Below are positions 9,160-22,052 of a DNA stretch of 64,000 bases, piece after piece. A model generated the notes under the pieces. It was given only the letters and a program-made list of their open reading frames with translations. It did not search any database and was not told the origin of the DNA. Numbering within the stretch: the first letter of the stretch is position 1; each line of letters starts with the position of its first letter. Source of the stretch: Metaphire vulgaris (lineage: Eukaryota > Annelida > Clitellata > Crassiclitellata > Megascolecidae); NCBI GenBank assembly GCA_018105865.1, contig CM030868.1, positions 1,655,954-1,719,953 on the forward strand. Direction: 5' to 3'. The position numbers were made by a program, and so were the translations under genes.

Positions 9160-12100
9160 CATAAAACTACTGGAAAACCTGTGCAGTGGCATTTCTCACA
9201 GCATCAAGGGGTCCTCCTGATGTCGTACCTGTCCTAGTATCATATCATTTGTCCCTCTTTATTTGCATTTTACTGTATTTTCAGTCATCTCTGGTGTCGA
9301 CTTTTTTCCCTTTTCACATATTGGATTTGGATGAATGTTAAGACCATCTGTATTTGAATTAGCACAACTTTTTTCTTTCTCGTGTAAGTTTGTACAATTG
9401 TATTTGCAAGTGCATAATGGTTGACTGCCTTAATATTAACTGTGAGCTGGTGTTTATGTTGATTGTACAGTAGGATACCATTTTGACGATGTTGATTATG
9501 TCATAGACTCGTATAACTGATCATTCTTGATTGTTTTTCCCCTTATGGGCCCATTAAATTTCAGTTTTTTTTATAGCATACTTTGGATACAGCAATTTTT
9601 TACAGGCTTTTATTGCAAGATTAAAAATGGATAGCAGATTTCTTATTCCAGTTGGTGCATTTAGTTAACTCCGATCCACTTGGGGGGGGGGTGCTTTTTC
9701 AATGTGATCTATCTAATGTTGATCTTAATTGTTATCATGATGCTGATCTTGTTCTTTTTATAATAATTATCGATCATGATCATGTAGCTGTATTGTGTTT
9801 TTGTTCATGTTAAATTTTTAACGGTTAAGTCAGACATTGGAACTTTATTTGCCTGGTGTCTTATGATCGGAATTTGTGTTAGCGCTGCCTTTTGTGTGAC
9901 AAAATGATTTCTAGACAGCAACAGTCGACATTTTCTATGATATATATTTGGTCTCTGGTTTGGTATTGCTATAGTTTGGTATGTTGTAGTTTTTTTATAA
10001 ATACAACTCATGTTTTTAGGAATATGTGATCATGTTCTGGTATAATAGTCGAAGCTGGTGTTGATTTTAAAAGACTTATTTCCAAAGAAATGGTTCAAAT
10101 TTATATAAGATTTTTATTTTAATGTAAATTTGGACTACTGGTATTTTTTGGTATTCTTTGTACATACGACGTCGGTAAACCATGTACAATTTCGGGTAAT
10201 TTTAAAAATTTTTGGCCAAATCTGTAGTTTTGCGCATTTGCCTATTTCTGTAGGAAGACATCGCTTTTTGAACAAGATTATATGCTCGAAAATGTGTGTT
10301 TTAATTGCAAATTTGATTGAGGTTATGAATGAGTTTATAGTGTGGTTATTATAGACACAAATTTGTGTTAATTATTATACCTATGTGCATTGTACTGCTG
10401 TATAACTTTGCTTTCTGGAAATGATTTCTAATAAAAAATGATGGCATTTTAAAGTTAATCTTGGATTTTCCATCACCACCAAATCCATCCATAACATTCT
10501 TCACAAGCAGCCCAGATGACTGCACCATTTCTAGAATAGTTAAATTCTGGTAATGTAATGCAGCGTAATATTTATATAGCACCTCTTGTAGAAAGTGATG
10601 TGAGTTTCGATGTATGTTTTGAATGTTTTCTTTATGAAGGTTAATACTCAAAAGGTTTCACAAAATACATATTTACTGATGCATCTCTCAAGTCTTGTGG
10701 CAGGCCTACTTCTTCGTCAAGACTTTTGGGCCAAAAATGTCGAAGTCCCCCGGCTCCCATCAGGATTATTTCTAGGATTATCAATTTGGGGGTGTTGGTG
10801 TATTTTGGGGTTGCCCTGCAGAAAAAGTTTGACGAGCGAAAAAAGGAAAGAAAACAAGGTCATCCGGCTCTCAGATGGGGGTCTCGGTCTCAGATTGGGG
10901 GTGCTTGGGGTATTAGGGGGTGTAAAAATATCCCTGCCCCCATTATGGAATCTGGTGTTGTAGGTGGCTGTATCTTACTGACTATTTATGTTAGATTTAG
11001 AGTCTTTGGTTTTGACTCTAGAGCTTCCTGTTGGTTTTTCTGATGTCTTGCGACCTAAGCGAGAATTAAAATTATTTTAATTAACAAATTCTTCTTCTTG
11101 TTGACCACATCGCGCTCCGGGCCTCCCACACTGGTCAAGCAATAACAAGTAACTTAAACAGTAACGTTTTATCCTACTCGGTTTTGAGGTCCATAATGTT
11201 CATTTAAACTCAAGCGGCCCTTGATCCAGTCCGTAGTTGGCAAACAGCGATTGTAACTGGTTGAAGGGGACCAAATGAACAAGTTCATTTACAACTTGGC
11301 CCTAGTTCAACCAGCTGCGATCGGCTAACAATCAATCAGTCAACCAATCAATCAACTTCTAGACTATCGCAATGAAAATTCCGAGGACTTGACATATAGA
11401 TTCAGGGGCATGAACTTCTATTAGGCCGCTCGGCTAGAACCCCCCTAATCCATCCATCATCTATCCAATTTTAAACTTCTATAGCGCCACTAGTCACAAT
11501 ACGCATTTCATTGTTTTCCAGGGGGCAAGACTTTCGACTGCAAGGCAGCAGTATTTTTTAAAAATACGGTACCTATGTAATATGCAAATTGGTCTTTGTC
11601 CAAAGTACGTGCTACATACGACACTACATAGTAGGCCTACATACCAGTGATTGTAATAAAATTATAAAAACAATTGAGAACACAATGAATTTAAAAACAC
11701 AAAAATTCGCTAAAAATTTTTCCCTTAAAAATTAGGGGGCAACGGCCCCTGCACCTCCACCCCCAATGACGTTCTTGGTGCGCAGAAGCACCGTTCAATG
11801 GCACGCCAAATCGTAATCACACAAGAAATTTCAATCCGCTTCCATTACTGTACATTACAATACTGCAATTACCAAAATGACTCCACAAGCTAGGTCTCTT
11901 CGCGTGCATTTATGTAGCTACTGGCGTGACACGGCGCTATATAAATTTCAACGGCATATACAAAAGAAATTGGCATTCTGCTTTGTGTGGGGCGTACTTC
12001 TATCAGCCATCTAGGCTCTAGCCTTCGACTTTTTAAGCTTCTACCATAGAAAAGGGGGAGGTACGTTGGCCACCCCCCCCCCACTTTTTCATCTAAGTTT

Positions 12101-12740
12101 ACGCCACTGCGTATGTATTGCTTAGAAAATTATTTAGAAAGGCTGGTTGGTGAAACAAATGACTGCGCGATTCTAGGCCTAACCTTTTGCGTAATGCAGC
12201 AATGAATGGGCCACGTAGGCCTATTATATAAAAGGCGCCTAAAACTGAGCAGGTAACGCGGTAATGCATGTGACAGTGCTATAAAAGACACGTCATTTTA
12301 CTTACTTATGTTTGTCTTTTGCGGTGTGGATTTGGAGTACCATCGATTGATACGTTTGAATATTAGGATATTTTACTTCTAGAAGTTCATAAATAAATAA
12401 AAACCTTCACTGTTGAAAGTTATAGCGATCATGTTTGAAATTCGACTGAAAATTTCTCAAACTATATTATCATGCCAAACAGTGGCGGCTCCACAGGGGA
12501 GCCCGGGAGTTGGCCCCCATGATTAGAAGTTCAAAGGGGCCCCAGGTGCCATCTACACAGTTTACATTCCTCCATCCCCCTAACCCATAATGCGAATCTA
12601 GAGCCTCAGTTAAGAGATTGGTAAAATATTATGTAGGCCTAGGCCTGTGCCTATAAATTTTTGAGGCAATTTTCAAGCAGGTACCCCGGGTCAAGTGGCC
12701 AGCCTAACCCTCTGAAAGGGCCTGTGTTCGGCATTGGCTT
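9160..12740. other. Gene-poor AT-rich region
   Basis: I find no splice-consistent exon here. It contains one CAGGGATATTT-family element (10761-10936) and GC-rich repeat fragments near 11400-11500, 11730-11770 and 12480-12720. Confidence 0.6.
10761..10936. mobile_element. hAT-like MITE, CAGGGATATTT family
   Basis: The left end CAGGATTATTTCTAGGATT and right end GTAAAAATATCCCTG match the copy at 21042. The flanks share about 7 of 8 bases (GCTCCCAT / GCCCCCAT). Confidence 0.65.
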
Positions 12741-12741
12741 T

Positions 12742-12903
12742 CAGGGGCGTAGCCAGGAATTTGATTGGGGCAGGGGTATAATGTGATTTGAGGTATACAT
12801 CTTTGAAACTTTTAAAATCTTAAAAACACATTAAAAATTATAAGATAGCCTGATTTGTGGGGATATTAGTATACTCATATACCCCCCCATCGCTACGCCC
12901 CTG
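12742..12903. mobile_element. hAT-like MITE, CAGGGGCG family, copy 2
   Basis: A 162-bp element with ends CAGGGGCGTAGCC and CGCTACGCCCCTG and a perfect 8-bp target duplication TTGGCTTT (12734-12741 and 12904-12911). The interior matches the copy at 609-770 (the '...cacattaaaaatt' segment). Confidence 0.87.
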
Positions 12904-13042
12904 TTGGCTTTACTTCTAAACAAGCTGACATCGACTCACGATGCTGAAAAATTTTCTCCAACAGGCAACAGTTACCTCGCTTTCCCAGTAAATCCAGCAT
13001 AATGACTCACTTTGATAGGCCTATGATATTTTCCTGTCACGA

Positions 13043-13067
13043 TATGATGATGATGATGATGATCACG

Positions 13068-13109
<42 letters not shown>

Positions 13110-13111
13110 GT
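13043..13111. repeat. (GAT)n/(ATC)n microsatellite
   Basis: An inverted pair: GATGATGATGAT, a short junction, then about 14 ATC triplets. The plus- and minus-strand reading frames through it (runs of Ile or Met) are artefacts. Confidence 0.9.
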
Positions 13112-13133
13112 CCCTGCTGCCCCACTGTTGAGT

Positions 13134-13320
13134 CTAATGGAATACGATCGCGATCTCTCTTCGCTCGTTCCCAGAATCCTGTTCGGCTCCGGCTTCCGGG
13201 CGCGCGGACCGCGAAGAAGACGCCAACAGTTCATGTAGCGCCAGCATACGTTGCATTGTGCGTGCCGTCAGCATCCATGCAATCATGCTCGCTGACGTTA
13301 TACTGTTATTTTCCTCAGCG
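13134..13320 (-). other. GC-rich patch with possible terminal exon, unidentified
   Basis: The minus strand from about 13310 to 13134 has an open frame with GC-ending codons (SARPEAGAEQDSGNERREIA) that stops at TAG. No good polypyrimidine acceptor precedes it and no partner exon was found. It may be a real small exon or just a GC-rich patch. Confidence 0.2.
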
Positions 13321-13433
13321 CCTACCCCCCCCCCCCCACCCCAACCCACCCCCACTCAGGCCCAGCCTCCATCTGCAGCATATCCGCCACTGGTGACCCC
13401 CTCTCTGCCTCTGTTTCTGCCTGTCTCTGTCCG

Positions 13434-13465
13434 TCTCCCTGCTCTTCTCTCTCACTCTGTGTCTG

Positions 13466-13496
<31 letters not shown>

Positions 13497-13605
13497 GTCT
13501 GTCTGTCTGTCTGCCTGTCTGACTCTCTCTGCCTGTCTGTCTGTCTCTGTCTGTCTGTCTGTCTCTGTCTCTGTCTCTGTCTCTGTCTCTGTCTCTCTGT
13601 CTCTG

Positions 13606-13678
<73 letters not shown>
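13434..13678. repeat. Long CT/GTCT compound microsatellite
   Basis: Runs of GTCT, CTGTCT and a final pure (CT)n of about 48 bases. Long Ser/Leu or Arg/Glu frames on either strand are produced by this repeat and are not genes. Confidence 0.95.
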
Positions 13679-13679
<1 letters not shown>

Positions 13680-14035
13680 ACTTCCATTTTGCCTCATCTC
13701 CAAATCTCCCTCTGGTCCTTGCCCTGGCTTCCAAGTCTTCCGACGGCTCCCACCCCACCCCATGCCCCTTGCCACCCATCCTCTCTCGCACTCAAGTGCG
13801 CACTCGATGCGTGGCGCCTTTGGTCCCGACTGCGGCCGGACGAACATACGGACGGACAGACGGGAAGGAGGCAGGGGTCGTCGGACAAATGGACGGGAGA
13901 GGTGGCGCTATTCCCGGCCAGGCCCGGACCGGACAAGGGTCGCTGTACCCCCTCTCCCCCATGAAGTCGTTTGTTGATGGTGGTGTTTGGAGAAGACCTC
14001 GCAGACCTCATGTCTGCGACAATATGAAGAGCCTA

Positions 14036-14185
14036 CGACAGACAGACAGGAGGGCAGACAGACAAACAGACTGGCAGACAGATAGAATGAGAGACAGACA
14101 GATAGACAAACAGACTGGCAGGCAGATAGAAGTAGAGACAGACATACAGACATACATGCAGACAGACAGACAGGCAAATAGATAA
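14036..14185. repeat. (GACA)n-rich microsatellite
   Basis: An imperfect tandem of GACA/GATA tetramers. It is about 360 bases from the CT/GTCT tract, in complementary orientation, so the two could pair as distant arms. Confidence 0.85.
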
Positions 14186-14849
14186 TCGTGCAGCAGGACA
14201 AAAGGAGCAAGGAAAGTATTCATAAATACTCGCTAAGTGTATATTGTGGTTCTTTGCTAGATGACGAATACGAGCTCAAAATGTAGGAAATGTAGTAATG
14301 TAGGAACGTAGTAGGCATAATGTAGGAAATGTAGGAAAGCAGCCGCATAGATAAACGCCCGAAGAGAAGAAGAAACAAGTCTTTGGACGACAAATTGAGA
14401 AATCTAAGTCCCGTTAATTTTCCGTATTTGGCGACAGAAAAAGTGCACAATATCCCAGTCCATATTCTACTGTTCAAATGTGTGAAGAAAGCATATAGGC
14501 CTATTTCTATGTGTCCTACAGGCCTAGACCAGCGAGTTTGCGTTGAGTCTTTGAGAATAGGCTATCAATTCATAGGCCTACACTGTAAAGATGTAGAAAA
14601 ATTTACAGTTCGCGCTTTTCTTGGCGTTGAATTTTTTGTATTTTGCAGTCACTTAGGCCTAACGCGAAATTTAATGTTAGGCCCAGTCATACATCATTCG
14701 TATTTCTCTGAAACCCATGCAACACACGTCATCTTCATTCTAGGTATACTGGAATAAATTGCGCTATATAAAGGCTGAAAATGAATTAATATTGCGCCCA
14801 TTGCAGCATTGTTCTAAACGTCAATTTCGTCTTCTCTTTCTACGCTGAC

Positions 14850-15188
14850 CAGGGGCGTAGCGACGGGGGATTCTATCGGTATATATACACCCCCAAAATC
14901 AGTATATAGGCCTATATAATATAGTGTGTATATATAACACACACATATATATATAACATATATAATATATATAATATATACATATATATAATATATATAT
15001 GTATATATTATATATCAAAATCAGTATATATATATATAGGCCTAAAAAAGTATATACACACATATATATATACATATATAACATATATAATATATACAGT
15101 ATACTACTGTATATACATATACATATAACAATATATACCCTTCCCCAAAGTTATACTTCCTTCAATAAAATTCCTGGCTACGCCCCTG
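14850..15188. mobile_element. hAT-like MITE, CAGGGGCG family, with expanded TA core
   Basis: Ends are CAGGGGCGTAGCG and GGCTACGCCCCTG; flanks ACGCTGAC / ACACTGAC match in 7 of 8 bases. The interior has grown to 339 bp by expansion of TATATA tracts (14890-15140), unlike the 162-bp copies. Confidence 0.7.
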
Positions 15189-15249
15189 ACACTGACTACT
15201 GTATACACCACAGTCTAATTCGCAGAAAACTTCTGTTGTTTATATAGCG

Positions 15250-15700
15250 CCTGCATGATACAGCACCATCGCCGTCCTGTCGGATCCGTAAATGGGGGGA
15301 GGGAAAGGAGAGGGAACGAGGGCGATCGATCGCCCGCTGGCCCGGCCCTTCGACGGCCGGCGCGGCGGCGGCGGCGGCGAGGCAGGACGGGCCGCCAGAG
15401 ACGGTCGCGGCGTAGGTCCTGGGAGTCCCGGCCACCGCCAGCCGCCGTGGAATCGATCGGAAGATCTCGGGGGCGGGAGAGATGCGAAGCTAGGGGCGCC
15501 GAGTGGGGTCTTCGTTTGGTGGTGGTGGTGGGGGGGCCCTCGGAAACCGGCGAAAAATTAGAAACACGTCGTCGGGGCTCGGGAGGGGAGGGTTGGGGCG
15601 GGGGGAAGGGGCGCAAGCCAGCGAACTTCGTCTGAGAGTATTCGAACTGCTAGGGGGCGGGGCGCCGCGGGGTGTAAGCGGATGCGACCCAGTTTCTCAC
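15250..15700. other. CpG-rich island-like block
   Basis: About 450 bases are strongly GC- and CpG-rich (GGCGGCGGCGGCGG core near 15361-15376) in an AT-rich setting. Arg/Pro/Gly-rich frames exist on both strands, but none matches a family I know or joins to another exon. It could be a promoter-associated island of a gene whose exons I cannot see, or a repeat. Confidence 0.4.
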
Positions 15701-15753
15701 CCTGTCCAAAAAGTTATACATAATTGAAAGAGAGTCTCCAAGGTCGAGTATAG

Positions 15754-15757
<4 letters not shown>

Positions 15758-15806
<49 letters not shown>
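15758..15806. repeat. (TA)n microsatellite
   Basis: A pure AT dinucleotide tract of about 45 bases, followed by more TATATA near 15826. Confidence 0.9.
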
Positions 15807-16386
15807 GAGGTCTCAAGGTTAGTGTATATATATATACATATTATAATTTCATATATAAGGTTAAATTGGTTCAGTAGGGTATTCCCAATGCGAAAACCAC
15901 ACTCTGTCTGTCTGTCTGTCTGCCTCTCTCTCTTTGTCTCCCTCTTCCTTCCTCCCTCCCTCTAATTTGAGGCACATTCGCGTAACATATAGGTATATTT
16001 GTGTTTGCATCGACTCTTAGGCCTATTTGAAAACAACATGAAATAATCTTTGGCTGTGGATTATTTTTTTGAAGAAATCGAAGCCACCACCGCACTAAGA
16101 AAACGTTAATAATTGAGCCGTCAGTTTCTTGTGTAATTTCGGCTAATTTATATGGCGCAAAGCCACCACGTGACGTGATAACGTATAGGCCTGTAGGCCT
16201 CGACCGATGGTGGTCACGTGACGAGACACCGGTTTCCTTTACGGAAACGATCGACGAAACGATTGATGAAAATTCAGCAGGTCCGTGAGTCACGGACAGA
16301 CAGTGAGGCATTTCTATCTCTGTCTGTCTGTCTGTCTGTCTGTCTGTTTCTCTTTCGATAATCGCTGCAACTTTCGCATCCAGTGT

Positions 16387-16466
16387 TTAACCCATTAACC
16401 GTGTATTTAACTGTAACTCAATGTAAAATGGACGGATATATCCGGGATCCCCAGTTAAGGGGTTAA
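16387..16466. mobile_element. TTAACC foldback element, copy 3
   Basis: An 80-bp copy with ATTAACCGTGTATTTAACTG and CAGTTAAGGGGTTAA ends. The interior is identical to 7426-7505 over most of its length. Confidence 0.75.
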
Positions 16467-16489
16467 TCTAGGCCGTTTCCGGAGGGTTG

Positions 16490-17845
16490 CTTTCCCCCCC
16501 CCCCCGGAAATTTAAAATTCCCCCCCGCGGTAATTTTGGAATACTACATGGACTAACAGCGGCAGGGCCGGAGCGACCCACTCCGCGAGCTCCGCGAGGC
16601 AGGGGGGCGCACGCTTTTGAGGGGCGCCAAATTTCCGAAGTGATCAATTATTGTGATGACGCTCTGTTAAGTCTTTAGCACAAATGATCAGCTACTTCAA
16701 CCTACTATACTGTTCTTTGCATAGAATTGAACTATAATACATATATTATTTAAACAAGACGAGCAGAAGGCTTACGAATTTTTATGAACCGGCGCCTAGT
16801 TAGGCTATTTGTCTCACGTGACCTGACTGCTTTTATGAATATTCATTTCTACGCGCGGTAGCACGGGTATCTCTTTGTTAAAGAACCCCAAATTTACGTA
16901 ATCCTTGATTACTTGGTATATTAAATTGAGACGAACACTTGGCATTTGTACTCCTTTTGTTTTGACAGTTTTGTCATCCGAAACCGCCGTCACGCCACCC
17001 TGGACGTTTAGGTTAACAAACAAAGACGATGGCTAGATTTTGACCGTTCACTCGAATGCAAGATATGATTGGGAGAGAGATATTATCTCAGTAGTAATTA
17101 CTAATTGCGTGAATTTACTGTGATTAAGTAAACGAATTCAACTACATTATGTAATAAGGTTACATAATTTTTCTAGACATATAAAGAAATATTCAAAGTA
17201 GGGGAGGACGGGGTATTTTCGGCCAGCAGGGAATTTCGGCCATGTCCATTCTTCGCCATCAATCGACAAGAGCGCAAAAATAAATTACTGATACCTCCCT
17301 TTAGGCCTATTAGAGTAATCATTTCTAAATTGCGATTATTAATATGGATTCCAAAAAGACTCTCCGGCCGATGCAGCAAATAGAAAGCGAAAGGCAGCTA
17401 CTGTTGAAATTGCCTGGATCTGGAGGTCCTTTTAACAGATAATTAAAAAGATGTAACAGGATTAGAATTATTTTCGGAAATCTCATCATTTAGAGTTTTA
17501 TTTAAATCGGAGTCTAACCAGTTTCTTAATCCACGAAACTCTAAAGTTTAGTCATTTAGACCATCTAACTTTCCCCAACATGACCATTGCTTTACGGATT
17601 TTGCTTTTGATTCCTGTCAGTGTGGTCAGTAGAAAACCATCATTTTCCAGATTAAAATTAATAAGAATCTATTGAGATCAACCATCGCTCATGAAAGACT
17701 TTTGGGCCAGGCCCTAGTTGCATTAGAAAATGATGTATGTTCTAATTTGGACATACTGTAACTGAACTAAAAGAGAGATTTGCTAACATGAAAGCCAGCA
17801 GTTGTTGTAGTAGCTACATTTTTTTCTCTGTAAGATAAAGATATT

Positions 17846-17933
<88 letters not shown>

Positions 17934-17955
17934 TACTACTACTACTACTACTAAA

Positions 17956-18014
<59 letters not shown>

Positions 18015-18500
18015 GGCCTACTACTACTATTATTAGGCTATTATTATTATATTGTATTATAACGAAGAAGTCCGTTATGTGCGCAGATCGTTTAGAAGAT
18101 TGTTTATATTGAGTTCATATTGCCAATAGATTTATGAAGTTAAGGTGTGTCCGCGAGGAAACAGCCTGTCACTGCCGGGGCGCCAAATACGAAGTTGCAG
18201 GGGCGCCCGATTGGCTGGCTCCGGCCCTGAACAGCGGCCCCTAGCAGATTTCCCCCTCGGCTTTTTCAGTTTCCCGGAGTCCAGGAGTCTAGATTCGCAT
18301 CTGTTTCGTGCCGCGCGATCTTAACGTCACGTGACCGTCGTCGCAATCTCCACCTCCACCGCCCTCTCCACAATCATGCGCTGTCAGATCGGCGCCCGAC
18401 CACAAGCCAACGGTCAACAGAGGAACGAGAGACACGTCTGGCGTCGCCACTGCCTACAGCCGCCACCATTATTGTATTGCCAATGTAGACACAAGGTGGA
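16490..18500. other. Gene-poor region
   Basis: Repeat fragments and AT-rich sequence, with the ATT/TAC microsatellite at 17848-18056. A GC-richer patch at 18290-18480 has open frames but no recognisable protein. Confidence 0.55.
17848..18056. repeat. Compound (ATT)n-(TAC)n microsatellite
   Basis: About 28 ATT triplets pass directly into about 25 TAC triplets, with short interruptions near 17954 and 18014. Confidence 0.93.
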
Positions 18501-18517
18501 AAAACTTAAACTTAGCA

Positions 18518-18628
18518 TGATTTAAAGTGGCTTAGAAGGCATTACTGCATTATTAAAGCCACTAGGGGCACTAACGGGCTTTCCGTCAGCCTGACGCTCC
18601 AGCACGTAACCCACTCTGCCATCTTCCG
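18518..18628 (-). mobile_element. SINE fragment, antisense
   Basis: The reverse complement matches the tRNA-derived SINE at 55261: 'gatggcagagtgggtt' head, 'cccctagtggctt' middle and 'gccactttaaatc' tail. It directly abuts the satellite relic that starts at about 18630. Confidence 0.65.
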
Positions 18629-18629
18629 A

Positions 18630-19255
18630 AAGTGACGGATTTTTCTAGTCCACTGACATCACTGCAATGCGTTTGAGGGTTCTAAAGAGAAATTTGGGTG
18701 AAATATCGACATGAATTTTTGGGTGGTCCGAAAATTTTTCATGGACTATAGTCCAGGGTATTTTTTCGAAATTTGAGCGAAAATTTGTGGTGTCGTAGGG
18801 CTTTGATATTTGCACCGATTGAAGCCCAGTCGATGCCTACAAGGAATCTGGACCCGCATTTTGGATATCTATCAGGTGTCTGACTTTTTTAAAGGGTTAA
18901 AAATCTATACAATGTATAGCCACTATTATTATATTTTGCAATATAGACACATTAATAGGGTGGAAAGTGACGGATTTTTCTAGTCCACTGACATCACTGC
19001 AATGCGTTTGAGGGTTCTAAAGAGAAATTTGGGTGAAATATCGACATGAATTTTTGGGTCGCCCGAAATATAGTCCAGGGTATTTTTTCGAAATTTGAGC
19101 GAAAATTTGTGGTGTCGTAGGGCTTTCATATTTGCGCCGATTGAAGCCCAGTCGATGCCTACAAGGAATCTGGACCCGAATTTTGGATATCTATCAGGTG
19201 TCTGATTGCTTTAAAGTTTTTAAAAATCTATACAATGTTTAGCAACCATTATTGT
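18630..19255 (-). repeat. Two diverged, inverted copies of the right-end satellite
   Basis: Two tandem units, 335 bases apart (AGTGACGGATTTTTCTAG at about 18631 and 18966), are the reverse complement of the satellite at 56757-64000. They contain CATCACTGCAATGCGTTTGAGGG, the CGACACCA complement and, in the first unit, half of the CCATGGACTATAGTCC palindrome. They differ from the array consensus by scattered substitutions. Confidence 0.9.
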
Positions 19256-19291
19256 TTTCAAGCTATTCAATTCCTCAGTTCTTAGTTACGG

Positions 19292-19371
19292 TTAACCCCT
19301 TAACTGGGTTCCCCGAGTAACGCTCGTCCATTTTTCATTACGTTACAAATAAGCGGACGGTTAAGGGGTTA
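19292..19371. mobile_element. TTAACC foldback element, diverged copy
   Basis: Ends GTTAACCCCTTAAC and GGTTAAGGGGTTAA with an interior CGCTCGTCCATTTT, the reverse complement of the 6474 subtype. Confidence 0.65.
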
Positions 19372-19555
19372 AGTTTCTCAGTTTCACTTAGCGTATCAGA
19401 AAGCGTTTGAGGGAGGAACTATTGTTTAACGGCTAAAATATAATTAGCTTAAAAATAAATTTGCATTTTCCAGGGGAAAAATGCCCCCTCTTGTCCCCAT
19501 GTGTCAGCGCACATGACTCGGTCCTCGAGGCCACGTCAATGATAATAAGCGTACA

Positions 19556-19719
19556 CAGGGCGCGATTTGTAGAGGGAATCTTCCCCCCACTGCTCAACTG
19601 CATCCCCTACTGCTACATCCCCACCACTACACCCCCACTGCTACATTTTACAACAAATACACACCCCAAGCTTGACATCCCCACCCCACCCACTGCTCCA
19701 TTTCACAAATCGCACCCTG
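19556..19719. mobile_element. hAT-like MITE, CAGGGYGCRATTTGT family
   Basis: A 164-bp element with ends CAGGGCGCGATTTGT and ACAAATCGCACCCTG and a perfect 8-bp target duplication AGCGTACA (19548-19555, 19720-19727). The interior is repetitive (ACTGCTACAT units). A second copy is at 52341-52520. Confidence 0.88.
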
Positions 19720-20322
19720 AGCGTACATGTAATTATTGAATATTTATCGTTCATAGACGGACTCTATTCCCACAAAACCTCAGTCAATGTGGGTGAACGG
19801 CCCCCTATTTTAGAAATTTATAACCAGTTTCCATTGCAACCCACCTGACCAATAATATTTCAAAATATTGTATGAATAGACCCAGAATCAACGCTATGGT
19901 TATGCTGAGCACCCTAGCGAACGACAGGGAAGCACTGTCCCTCTATCGAATCGTGAAGAAACTAAATCGAAATTATAAACATATGCAAACTTAAAATAAA
20001 ACATTTGTGTGACCAAGAAAACGGAATTTCAAGCAATCACTCTTAAGCATTTTACTTCAAAAACTTATACGAAAACAAGTCCATAGAATTGGTCACAACT
20101 ACCGTCTACAAGAGTTAATTGTTAACCCTACTACGACCAATGGAGAGTAGAAATGACTAAATTGCTAAGGAAATCAAACGCGATCGAAACTACAAAACAA
20201 TGCATAAGTTTCACAAACAGAATTGCCAGCGAAGAAAGACAACTGCTAAATCGCGGCGCATAAATTGGTTGTGGAGTCGTACAAAATTGTCGAAATATCG
20301 GTAAGAATCAAAACAAGAAATC

Positions 20323-21871
20323 TTAGTTGTTCTTCTCAAAGTAGGCCTTGCTCTCCTTCGGGTTTGGCTTCATGGTGGCCGCCCCTGGCTTCCATCCGGC
20401 AGGACATACTGCAAGACAAAATGCGTTGGTCATCGACAAAAAATAATCTTCTTTGCAAAGAGTCCAACCATCAACAGAAGGTGGTCTTGATACAAATTTC
20501 TGTTAGAAATAATGACCAGGGGCGTAGTCAGGAATTTGATTGGGGGGGAGGGAGTAAGTGTGATTTGGGTTATAAGAAAACATTTGAAATTTCGATTTAC
20601 ATGTACCGTAAACCACATAGCCACAGGCGTAAACCTCCACTAGACAGCTAGGCTCAAGTCCCAAACCCCCCAAGTTTTTGAGAGGCTAGGCTAGGGAAGG
20701 GGAAAGGCACAGTAGTTGCCCCCCCTTTTCCCCACCTGGACTTTCCATCCAAGCTTATGCCAATGCATGCAGCATCGTAATATGTTTACATTGCATAACT
20801 AAAATTTATTACGAATTAACGAGTAAGCTGGACATTACGATATGCATAACCACCTTCTCCGTGTTCGTCTGTGAACTGGAATGCCTGAACCAGTCTCAGA
20901 GTTTCATCAACGGACCGACCCACTGGGAGATCGTTTATGGTGATCTGTCTCAGGTTACCTTTTCTGTCAATGATGAAAAGTCCCCTGAAAAAAAGAAATA
21001 TCAACACTGTATAAATTCATCAAAAATAAAACGCTATTTACCAAGGTTATTTCTAGGATTATCAATTGGGGGGGGGGGGTGTCGGTAAATTCTGAGGGGT
21101 CCCCTGCCAAAAAAGTCTGACAAGCAAAAAACAGGTCATCCCATAGCTGAAAATGGGGAATGTTGGAGGTGTCGGTCTCAAATTGTGGGGGTATTAGGGG
21201 ATTGTAAAAATATTCCTGCTATTTACCCATAAAGGAACCTTGAAAATGTCCTATCCCATTATACGGCCAGTACCCCCCCTGTCAAAAATTCATCTTAATT
21301 TGGTGCATATCTTGGCAAAGTCAGCTTTATTCTTTAGCACTATTTTTACTTAGCAAATTAAATCGTATACATGAGGACACAAAAAGTACAAATTGCCAAA
21401 GAAACTCAACGCTTTTCTCGTGGATTTACGACGAGCAAATGGCAAACCTAAACGAAAGTCCAGCGTCTTCCTTGAGGACACCGTAGGCACGAGATATCTC
21501 GGCGGTCTTGTCGGCAAGGAGCGGGATTTTCATTTCGCCTAGACCGCCCTGCTTTCGTGGAGTATTGATCCTACAATCATAGGCATAAACACAACATGAT
21601 AGGAACTGCCATTTTTGAAATAAGTGAAGATCTGGGTTTACCAACATTTTTTTCTGCCAAAAATATGACTTCTGTCAAAAAAGTACATACATTACACATT
21701 ACATGTACATTACACAGTAATGCTGCATCAGGCTGGCAAATGTCTGAAACCTGGTAATTAATACTAATTAATTATGCTCAATACTTATTTTAATGTTGGA
21801 AAAGTTTAACCCTACTGCCAAATGAAAGTGAAAAATATGAATACATAGCAATTTCATTTCATTTTTATGAG

Positions 21872-21921
<50 letters not shown>

Positions 21922-21994
21922 CATGGTATGAAATTTCATGAATTTCATACTATGGCAATTACTTTTGACTGCTACTGTAAGTTCATGTATGCTG

Positions 21995-22052
<58 letters not shown>

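Noticed and set aside
13258..13977. 239-residue Ser/Leu-rich plus-strand frame and Arg/Glu-rich minus-strand frames
   Set aside because: Produced by the long CT/GTCT microsatellite; no domain and no splice context.
13322..14223. CRISPR-like or other array of regularly spaced short repeats
   Set aside because: Simple tetranucleotide and dinucleotide repeats in a eukaryotic genome; no spacer structure.
14383..14757. 124-residue plus-strand frame
   Set aside because: AT-rich, no splice context, contains 'taggcct' repeat motifs common in non-coding parts of the window, and resembles no known protein.
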